A DNA stretch of 64,000 nucleotides from Setoptus koraiensis. Taxonomy: Eukaryota; Arthropoda. The notes below the pieces were generated by a model. The model saw nothing but the letters and a program-made list of their open reading frames with translations, did no database searches and was not told the DNA's origin. The stretch's first letter is position 1. Every line of letters begins with the position of its first letter. Both the position numbers and the translations under genes were made by a program. The DNA is taken from NCBI GenBank assembly GCA_048013815.1, contig CM106585.1, positions 17,856,001-17,920,000 on the forward strand, read 5' to 3'. Positions 19,827 through 28,195 of this stretch are shown here, piece by piece.

Positions 19827-20846
19827 ATGGCTTTCTCACTTTTGCAGAAACTTCTATTTGGCGCAACGTGTCTAACATTGGCAATATTAGTTTTGACACC
19901 CGATGAACAAATTGCAACAAGTGCTGCAGAGCATCTCGGGCGAACGCACAGGACGAAATATGGCGATATTGTGTTTGACAAGGCGAAAAAACATATCAAA
20001 TCACCAGTTGCTCAGGAATTGGACCCATGTTATTGGTATGGTAAGTTATGTAATCTTGATCCCAGGTGTGGTGTAAACCCGAATCCAGTTGAGATAGAAA
20101 ATAGAGTTATCGGAGGGAAGCAGCCACGGGCGCCAGGGGAGTTTCCGTGGTTAGCGTTTTTAGGAACACCTACGGTGCCTGATAACTATGATGGAAACTA
20201 CGAAATTAAATGTGGTGCCACGCTCATATATGATAATGTTGTCCTGACAAATAAAGGGTGCCAAGTTAACAAAAAATACCGAGTCATTTTCGGCATGTAT
20301 GATATATCTGATCAGGAGAATACTTGGTGGAAACAAGTGAGAAGCATCATAGAGAATGTAGAACACCCGGATGTAGATGCACGATTGCTCAGGCTGAATG
20401 CACCCGTGGAATTTAATAGTTATATTATACCTGCTTGTTTGCCACCATATATAGGACGAGCAAATAGTAGTGAGTTATCCGAGGACACACAAGTCCATGT
20501 TCCTGGCTGGGGAGCTTACCAAATCGACGAAAACGGTGATGTAAAATATCCGAAAAAATTAAGATATGCCGTGATGACAATCAAGGGAGAGCAATTCTGT
20601 AATGATCTCAACCCTGAGATCTACGACTATAATCATGAAGGATATTTTTGCACACATACCCCTTCACCTTCGCAAGGTAATAAATCAGCATGCGATCGTG
20701 ATTTTGGCGGACCAGCCTTAGTTTTCAGAAATAATCGGTGGGAAGTAAATGGCATAGTAAGTAGGGGAGAGTGCAATTATGCAACTGTTTTTGTGAGGGT
20801 GGCGAGATTATTAGAATGGATTGAGCAGTTTACGTACTCATCATGA
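19827..20846 (+). CDS. Secreted serine-protease homologue P6
   Basis: A 339-residue copy with the conserved leader and a body distinct from P3-P5. It has two extra Cys in the pro-region (DPCYWYGKLC, 68 and 75) before the linker Cys (PRCGVNPNP, 81), which may form an additional disulfide. The activation-type site is NRVIGGKQP, closest of all copies to RIVGG. Triad positions are Gly144 (TNKGC), Asp184 (DVDARLLRLN) and Phe293 (RDFGGP). It should be inactive. Its 3' flank is nearly identical to those of P3-P5 although its body is quite different, which suggests that conversion keeps the flanks alike. Confidence 0.87.
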   Translation: MAFSLLQKLLFGATCLTLAILVLTPDEQIATSAAEHLGRTHRTKYGDIVFDKAKKHIKSPVAQELDPCYWYGKLCNLDPRCGVNPNPVEIENRVIGGKQPRAPGEFPWLAFLGTPTVPDNYDGNYEIKCGATLIYDNVVLTNKGCQVNKKYRVIFGMYDISDQENTWWKQVRSIIENVEHPDVDARLLRLNAPVEFNSYIIPACLPPYIGRANSSELSEDTQVHVPGWGAYQIDENGDVKYPKKLRYAVMTIKGEQFCNDLNPEIYDYNHEGYFCTHTPSPSQGNKSACDRDFGGPALVFRNNRWEVNGIVSRGECNYATVFVRVARLLEWIEQFTYSS

Positions 20847-21749
20847 TATACATACGTGATCATTGGTCCTCCCCGGCGATATCTGGCTGATTAGCGACAG
20901 GGAGCTCGCCAGTCTGCCTGCGTACTGTTGCGAATTGCTGCACTGATCGGCCCGACAATGGGGCCCCACCAAGAATGTAACAGCTCGATCCAACCAACTG
21001 AGGCATACTGCGATATTATGCGATTTTCTCTCTGCTCGCATTTGGGTACTCACCTTGTGTGGCTTTACCATCTCTCGTGCTAAATAAATCTTGCTGCAAA
21101 TAATGTGAATTCTTTAAAATTGAATTAAACTCAGTCGTGACAGAAAGTCACGAATCTGTTTTCAGTTTGCAAGTCGTAAGTAGATTGGGCTCGATAGTGG
21201 GACATTCCGCTACTCTCACCGAATGGGTGGCTTCTGTATCGTTGAACAACAAGCGACAAGCTGAGGTTGCCGTGGTCCATGTTCTGAGATCGTTCCACAA
21301 GGATTGAGGCCCATTGACACACTGAGCGATTAAAAAACAAGTAGGCACACTATCGGACGCCGTAGAGAACGAAGGCCTTTCGAGTAAGATTTGCGCCTCG
21401 CCGGCGCCAAACTTAGGTTGCAACCGTCATTTTCTTTTTCATTCGGCTACTTGTCCCGCATTGAGCTGATAATGTCACAAGCTGGCCTGCAAGGATGAGG
21501 CGTCGTGCTTGTGACCTTTTGCATTGCACTTCCATATTGGGCGGACAAAAGAATGATAAACATGCTGAATAAGTGCTTCAGCAGGGTAGCGAAATAAAAT
21601 TGTCATTCTCTCCTAGCGTTCCTCAAACAAGCACCAAGTCAATATTCCAGTAAATTGAACATGCAAGTATTGATCTTCTGATTGTGTTACTCTGATAGCG
21701 AAAATTATAATTTTGCAATCTTACAAGATCTTGTTAGCACAACTACCAA
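20847..21749. repeat. P-family 3' flank, then 5' flank of the second full helicase
   Basis: Bases 20,855-21,310 are the shared P 3' block (polyA context near 21,080). Bases 21,330-21,700 are the H-gene 5' flank, related to 1222-1560. The two abut, as expected if P and H genes were duplicated as one unit. Confidence 0.7.
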
Positions 21750-24104
21750 ATGGATCCCACAACAAATGCAATTCTTCTGTCATTTCGGCCAAACATTCTG
21801 ATCAATCAATCCAACGGGGAAATAGAGCAATTGCAATTCGATGACTGCGAAGCGAACTCAATCGACCTCGAGACACTGGAGCCCATTCTCAAGTCAGCCC
21901 CGAATCTCAGATTACTCAAACTTACAAATCGGAATGGAGAGAACCTTGTCAAAAGAATAGGGCCCGATGCTCACTACATCATCACAGACAATTGTCCGAA
22001 ATTGACCAGTCTCGACGTGTCTGGTGTCTCGATCGCTCCAACTGAGCTCTCTTCGATTATAAAGAAATGTAATCAAATAAAAACACTGAAAGTATCTGAA
22101 ACTAAATTGGATGATCCGGAAGATCTGAAAGTTCTCAGACGTGCCGGCTATACAGACAGACGTATACAAATCACTTTGGCAGCAGAAAGTGGAGCCGAAA
22201 CATCGAAAGAGGAAACTCAATTGACGGATGAACTGTCATCCCTTCATGGCTGTGATTGGCTTAAAAGAGACCTTAGTGACTTTGATCAAACAGTGACAGA
22301 AATAGAATGGGGTGATGTTTCGAATGGATGTTACAAAGATTGCATCGCGTCAATGAAAATAGATGAATCGTTCCTTCAAGATTTAGACAAACACTCCGAG
22401 TTGGAATTGCTTCAATGCAATCGAGTTGGCGAGGCAATATGGTCAGAAGTTTGTTGGTTCTATCGTTGCGATCATCCAAGTTCTAGCGGCCATCTCTGCG
22501 TTGTATTCAAGAATGTACCAGACAACTTCACAACATATTACATGCATAACGTATCGAAGCGACCTGAATGTATATTCAAATTAACTAATCTCAAGCTTCA
22601 CAGAATACATCTAAAAAAGAGAGATACTCTGAATGCACTTGAACGAATTTCTTTTGACTATCTGTTGCGTTCAATTATTCTTGCAAAAGGAGATAAATTC
22701 AATACGTTAGGAAGAAGAAACACATTGATATCTGCATCGATAGACAAGGCGATGTTAGACAATGATCTTAGTCCGCTCAATGGTGATCAGATTAAGGCAA
22801 TCAGAAACTCATTGTGCAGTAGAATCAGTCTAATCATGGGACCTCCTGGTACAGGCAAGACTTACACTTCAGCCTTGTTGGCTCTCAAATTATTCAAGAC
22901 GAGAATCTCTAGAAACTCTAAGATACTTATTTGTGCATCAAGTGATGCAGCCATCGATAGCATCGCAGATTTGATCCATGAAAACGGGCAGCTCACACTG
23001 GTTAAGTTCGGTGATGGGATCAATTCGAAACCCTATTGCCTGCATGTGGCTCTACGAAGCATGGCAGATCACGGCGAACAATGTAGCGAAGAACTGTGGG
23101 AGGGTCTCAAGAGGATCATTCTGAAGGAGAGGCAGGTGATTTGTTGCACTTGTAATAATATTCCTGATTTGATCTCATACGGTCCCTTCATATTTGATTC
23201 TGTGATTCTCGATGATTGCTATCAGACCGATCTGACTGAAGGCCTGCTAGTTCTGCAAACATTGCCAAGACGTATTGTGCTTGTGGGTGAAGACTATCGA
23301 CCGATTGAAGGAACTCTCCACAGCAAAGTCATAGGTGCAGGTTTCAAGCCGTCCAAGTTATATAAGCAATACCGAATGCATCCAGATATGGCATTTTTTC
23401 GTACAGAATTATTTCTTGATCAAGGTGTGATGACAGACGGCATCTACTCAAGCGACAGGCAATGGACAGGCAGAAAAGGCGAATCTCCATTCCCCAGCAC
23501 CGACAGGCCCATTTATTTTCACTGCCACAATTCGGAGGAAAGCTCGAGAGATGGAGGGATGTCATGGATCAATGAAGGAGAAGTTGTCCATGTTGTGGCC
23601 ACAATCCAAGTTTTACTCTCGAGAGGTGTCAAGAGCAGTGAGATTGGGGTAATAACTTTTTTTGAGGATCAAAGGAATATCATCAGAGACCGAACGATGT
23701 CAATAGACTCCAAGGGAGAGATGAGCAAAAGGGACAGCTCAGCCGATCATATTGATTGTGGGATTGATTTGGATCAAAAGATGAGTCCAAATGACAAAAT
23801 TATTATAGACGATGTCATAGATGTGGACACTGTTGACGCTTTCCGAAATCGCGACAAAAACTACATCATCGTGTCATTTGTTAGATCAAAAGAGTGCTCT
23901 GATTTCATCACTAAGCTGAATGTTCGGAATGTGGTGCTAACTCGAGCCAAGTACGGTCTCATTTTCATTGGCAACGCGGTCGCTTTATCCAGCAGTCCCC
24001 TGCTAAAATCGTTTATAAAAACTTGTTCCGATTGGGGCCTGCTTTACTCAGAATTGTTATCGAAAAAGTCTCAGCCTGTCAAATTAGCTAAACTCATGAA
24101 GTGA
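21750..24104 (+). CDS. LRR-like plus UPF1-type SF1 helicase with altered catalytic motifs (second copy)
   Basis: An intact 784-residue frame from ATG, the closest relative of the 1633 gene. It has the leucine-rich-like N-terminal segment (DLETLEPILKSAPNLRLLKLTN), Walker A GPPGTGKT at 364-371, motif II DDCYQ at 488-492, motif III replaced by GEDYRPIEG, QYRMHPDMAFF, motif V VDTVDAFRNRD without Gln-Gly, and motif VI LTRAKYG. It shares the same non-canonical motif II, III and V pattern as the 1633 copy, so the changes predate their split. The middle third is nearly identical at base level to the 1633 gene while the ends are more diverged. PolyA signal AATAAA lies at 24,150-24,155. It is inferred to bind ATP but hydrolyse it poorly. 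Confidence 0.85.
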   Translation: MDPTTNAILLSFRPNILINQSNGEIEQLQFDDCEANSIDLETLEPILKSAPNLRLLKLTNRNGENLVKRIGPDAHYIITDNCPKLTSLDVSGVSIAPTELSSIIKKCNQIKTLKVSETKLDDPEDLKVLRRAGYTDRRIQITLAAESGAETSKEETQLTDELSSLHGCDWLKRDLSDFDQTVTEIEWGDVSNGCYKDCIASMKIDESFLQDLDKHSELELLQCNRVGEAIWSEVCWFYRCDHPSSSGHLCVVFKNVPDNFTTYYMHNVSKRPECIFKLTNLKLHRIHLKKRDTLNALERISFDYLLRSIILAKGDKFNTLGRRNTLISASIDKAMLDNDLSPLNGDQIKAIRNSLCSRISLIMGPPGTGKTYTSALLALKLFKTRISRNSKILICASSDAAIDSIADLIHENGQLTLVKFGDGINSKPYCLHVALRSMADHGEQCSEELWEGLKRIILKERQVICCTCNNIPDLISYGPFIFDSVILDDCYQTDLTEGLLVLQTLPRRIVLVGEDYRPIEGTLHSKVIGAGFKPSKLYKQYRMHPDMAFFRTELFLDQGVMTDGIYSSDRQWTGRKGESPFPSTDRPIYFHCHNSEESSRDGGMSWINEGEVVHVVATIQVLLSRGVKSSEIGVITFFEDQRNIIRDRTMSIDSKGEMSKRDSSADHIDCGIDLDQKMSPNDKIIIDDVIDVDTVDAFRNRDKNYIIVSFVRSKECSDFITKLNVRNVVLTRAKYGLIFIGNAVALSSSPLLKSFIKTCSDWGLLYSELLSKKSQPVKLAKLMK

Positions 24105-24730
24105 ATCATTTTTATTCGGTGATAGCTGTTTCGTTAACGAAAACACTTAAATAAATCAGACATACATCGGACACTCATTCGAGTCATACCTCGCGACTAA
24201 ATTCAGTCGAGTCGCATTCGGTCCTTATTGTTGTTACCTTTTTCCTAATTCAATCGAGCTTTGTACGTTGCGTTGCCATCTCTTGTAGTTTAACTCGCTT
24301 GTAGTCAGTTCGTGACGTGTGCGTTGATTCAAATATAATCATCTTGTTGTTCTTTCGGCTAACTTCGGACCCATATTATAGCCGAGTTGAGAATCATCTT
24401 GACTTCAGACTAGATGATGACTACTGTGGCTTCAGGGCGAAATATCATCGTTATGTCGAATCCACTCGTCTCTGTCTTGTTGAAAACCAAATATCAGAGG
24501 GGGAAGTTCAGTTGAGTTCTAAATTATCATTCCAAAATGGTTGCCTGACCCTTGATTGAGGAACGCCAATGGGAAGAGAAAGAGCTAGAATGCAATCGTG
24601 CTGCCGCCACATGTCATAATCGAATGTATGCCAACTATTGGGCTGAAATCAACAAATATGAACTCGGCTACTAATAATTAGTGACTAATTTACTCATGAT
24701 AATTAAAAAATTTCGCCCAGTTGGAGTCGT
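24105..24730. repeat. Helicase 3' flank and duplicated spacer
   Basis: Bases 24,195-24,310 match other H 3' flanks. Bases 24,350-24,720 (GAATCATCTTGACTTCAGACTAGATGATG, GTTCAGTTGAGTTCTAAATTATCATTCC, GAGGAACGCCAATGGGAAG) are a diverged copy of about 440-730. The frame at 24,317-24,559 is a chance opening. Confidence 0.55.
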
Positions 24731-25320
24731 TTGAAAAAGATTGGCATGTCGAAACTATGTGGTGATGTGTATCGCCAGACCATGTTGCAGTCAATGTTGT
24801 GGGCTAAAGCTCCTTCAAAAGGAAGCAGCCAACAAAATTCTCAATGCAATCGAACAAGTATGATTATGGGACAATCAGGCACAGGTAAAACCTTCACATC
24901 GGCTACATTGGCATAACAAATATTTCGAACACGACAATCAAAAAACGCAAACATGCTCATTTGTCCAACAGGTAAATAAAGCTGTAGATAATGTTGCTGA
25001 CAAGATCAGAGGGCAGGGGCAATTGAGTGTGGTCAGAAAAAGTTCTGAGTGCGACATACGCATTCGAAAACTCCTCTTGATGGATATGGTCGGGATCGAT
25101 GAAAACGCTTAGACAGGACATATTAACTATTGAGTTTGGCAAGTTAAACCGTTCAGTGCGGATGCTCGATTAGTTACAAGGAAATAGAAGGAGGCTCAGA
25201 TGGAGTTTCGAAGAGCGCTTGCAAAAAAGAAATCAACGAAATAATTCAAATGTCATTTGTTGCCCATGTGGTGGCATTTCTAGATTGATTAGCAACGGAG
25301 CATATTTACTGGACTCTAGA
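24731..25320 (+). pseudogene. Family H helicase relic
   Basis: A Walker A-like GQSGTGKTFTSATLA follows CNRTSMIM, then a stop. Degraded matches continue to NANMLICPTG (motif Ia region). Near 25,255-25,310 a different frame reads VICCPCGGISRLISNGAYLLDS, matching VICCTCASVPRLIGHGINLFDS of the 31463 gene just before motif II. The relic has many breaks and ends before motif II, abutting the P7 5' block. It resembles the catalytically canonical copies more than the 1633/21750 pair. Confidence 0.7.
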
Positions 25321-25719
25321 GTACGTCATCGTGGTGCATTTATGAATGAAAGACTCCAATAGTAGAGTGATAGCTCGTCTACGACGTTGTGATCTTGAAT
25401 AGAATAGATCAAGTAGACGTTTTACACTGTTGACGCGCATGCAAACCAACCTGAAGCCCAACGTACCGTAATAAATCTTTGGGCTGATCGTTGTTGAGAG
25501 CAAGAGTTGATTGGGTTTTTACTAACAGTTGATCACGCAACGTTTTTCAGTAGAAAAAAAAAATATTGCCGCTTTCAGCCTGAGAGTGCGATAGTTGCCA
25601 ATTGAAAAATATCTTATTACCATCAGCCCTGAAAACAAGCAAGTAGAGAGTGGATTGGTTTGTTGTTGAGCAGACTTTTGGATAGATCCGTAGACAGAAG
25701 ACTTTCGACATCCGAAAAG

Positions 25720-26802
25720 ATGGCTTTCTCGCTTTTGCAGAAACTTCTATTTGGCGCAACGTGTCTCTCATTGGCAGTATTAGTTTTGACACCTGATGAA
25801 CAAATTGCAACAAGTGCCGCAGAACATTTCGGACGAACGCACAGGACGGAATATGGCGATATTGAGTTTGACAAGGCGAAAAAACATATCAAATCACCAG
25901 TGGCTCGAGGGGTGCGAGGCAAAAAAAAGGGCGCGTCACATTGGCTTTCTGATGACGGTGATGCTGTCACTTGTGGTGTAAATCCGAATGCCGTTCCTGA
26001 TTTATTTGTTCCGAGTAATCCCCACACCAATATAGGCAACGAAAGAATTATGCGAGGCGACGAGGCAGCAGGGCTATTTCCTTGGCTAGTGTTTATTGGA
26101 AGTCGAATCTTTGATGGATCCTTTCGAATAAAGTGTGGTGGCACAATCATATTTAAGCAAATTGTTCTGACGGCCGCCAATTGTCTAACGAGCGATGGCA
26201 TTGTAGTCGTTGCCAACATGTTTGATATAACTAAACCATTGCAACCTTACGAACAGTTGAGAAGAATCAAAAAAGCTGTACGACACGACAAAGCGGGTGT
26301 AGCATTGCTCCTGTTGGAGGCACCATTACACTGGACGGATAATGTCAGACCCGCTTGCCTGCCGCCACGGTCAGGGGAGGGAAGCCATTTTGATCCATTC
26401 GACCTAGGAACGCAAGTCACTGTAGCAGGCTGGGGAGCTGTCGATCGCAACGCGGACGACGGACCATCCTACCCAATTACACTGAGGGCCACTGTTGTGT
26501 CAATCATGGATGAACAATTTTGCCTTGATAATCTCAACAATGGCACTATAAAATTGTATGATCATTCAGTAAATTTTTGTTCACATCAATCGTCCAAGCA
26601 TCCGGTGAATGCACCGGTTTTTGCCTGCGAGGGTGATTTAGGAGGACCGGCGTTATTTGTCAGGAACGGTCGGTGGGAAATTAAGGGCATAATCACTGCG
26701 GCGCGGTGCAAAGGCCCAATCGTTTATGCGAGGGTGAATATTTTATTGGACTGGATACAAGATTTTGTCGTATCCCTGGATCGACAGACAGTCTCTCAGT
26801 AG
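25720..26802 (+). CDS. Secreted serine-protease homologue P7
   Basis: A 360-residue copy with the P3-type leader but a body closer to P1/P2 (KKHIKSPVARGVRGKKK, NPN...VPSNPHTNIGNERI). The linker Cys is 85 and the activation-type site is ERIMRGDEA. Triad positions are Asn154 (TAANC), Gly193 (GVALLLLE) and Leu307 (GDLGGP): all three lost. The leader resembling one subgroup and the body another suggests recombination within the array. Its 3' flank lacks the shared P3-P6 block. Confidence 0.87.
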   Translation: MAFSLLQKLLFGATCLSLAVLVLTPDEQIATSAAEHFGRTHRTEYGDIEFDKAKKHIKSPVARGVRGKKKGASHWLSDDGDAVTCGVNPNAVPDLFVPSNPHTNIGNERIMRGDEAAGLFPWLVFIGSRIFDGSFRIKCGGTIIFKQIVLTAANCLTSDGIVVVANMFDITKPLQPYEQLRRIKKAVRHDKAGVALLLLEAPLHWTDNVRPACLPPRSGEGSHFDPFDLGTQVTVAGWGAVDRNADDGPSYPITLRATVVSIMDEQFCLDNLNNGTIKLYDHSVNFCSHQSSKHPVNAPVFACEGDLGGPALFVRNGRWEIKGIITAARCKGPIVYARVNILLDWIQDFVVSLDRQTVSQ

Positions 26803-27160
26803 AGCCATAGTTTTCGGTTGTATATTTTATGAGGAGAAGAATCATCGTCGATCGATTCTCTATAGAAAAACAGTTGGAATCGTTGCCCGATGCCACCCTG
26901 TGATGCAACTTCAACTCTTATATCGAGCCCGATCGTTGATGCCATAGATGAGACCACATGTATAACTAAAATTAGCAAGCTATATACTCTAAATCAAAGT
27001 TATACAACTGTTGCGGGAATTCTAAACATTTCACACACCATTTTGTTGTGAAGGGGCTGTCCCACCAAACTACTTCCCGGATCAAGAGATTAAGCTCTTG
27101 CATCTAGTTTTATTGGCGATAGAAAATGATCAAATAAGACGCTGACCTCACGAAGATTGG
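26803..27160. other. Spacer with no recognisable feature
   Basis: Unlike the other P genes, no shared 3' block follows P7. I see no gene, repeat or clear polyA signal in this stretch. Confidence 0.4.
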
Positions 27161-27162
27161 AA

Positions 27163-27690
27163 ACGCATTTGCCCTACTTAACTGTCCGTTGGAGAATTTG
27201 TTCTGTTCAAAGACTGTTCCACAAGAGGAACAGTTATTCACACACAACTGTTGTCAGAGAATGTCATACGAAATGTTTCGGTTAGCTCTAGCTTAACTAC
27301 TGTCGACGAAATGAATCATTCGGATTGCATCCACCTCAGCTCTTTGGGTACGGTATCCCGATAGAGATGCTTCTGTCGATGTGCCCACAATTGATACTCA
27401 CTACAGGGTCGTGAGAGAAACTATGTTGTTTTTCATCTGTTGGTTCAAGAGATTGTCCTGCTTGTAACTGTTTCGATTGGAGTATGTTGATTGGAGCGCT
27501 CAATCGAGCTAAATACGGTCTCAATAGAGATCGACGCTCGTAATTTCCCTGCGTTATAACATATTCGGAAAGGCATTGGCTTTATCGAGCGATCTATTTG
27601 TTGAACATGCTGATCGTAAACTGTTCCAATAGAGGCCTGTTGTACTAGAAATTGTAGTCATAAGAATCTTGATTAGTAACTTTAGATGAG
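27163..27690 (+). pseudogene. Two tandem C-terminal relics of family H helicases
   Basis: Bases 27,163-27,300 read IGNAFALLNCPLENLF and QRMSYE, a degraded C-terminal tail (compare IIGNALALLNNPLMNAL). Bases 27,385-27,690 hold a second relic in shifting frames: LQGRERNYVVF (motif V, Gln-Gly retained), then NRAKYGL (motif VI) and GKALALSS. Both resemble the canonical copies at 28196 and 31463. They show that at least two further H genes once lay between P7 and the 28196 gene. Confidence 0.6.
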
Positions 27691-28195
27691 TTATTGCTAG
27701 AGGCTAATGTATTTTATCTTTTCAATCTGTGAGTCACTGATAAATAAATTCCAGTGATCATATTCATAAACGCGTCCCACTAAACTATCCGATTCTAGTT
27801 GTATTACATAACATACATTCAACAATAACCACGGATCAAATGATGACATTCACGCTTGCTCATTCTGAAGCGATTGACGAGCAAATTATCTCTCATCGAT
27901 TACATGATGTTTACAAAAGTGCGACTCCATTGTTGTCGTTTATCCTTCTGCAGGCCGCTCTTTTTAAACGTGACAGTAATACGAATCGACTCACGCTTAG
28001 ATGACTTGAGTCTTTCGGATTAAGTTTTTTGAGTGGGATAACTACGCATCCGTTCTGACTATAGCGGCAGCCACTTAGTGACGACGATTGTCTATTCCTT
28101 AGCTCATGTTTTGTTTCAGTTCCATCAGACAGAATTTACACTTATTGTCATTGCATAGGCTATATTTCAACTCTTATCGAAATATCATTAGTATA

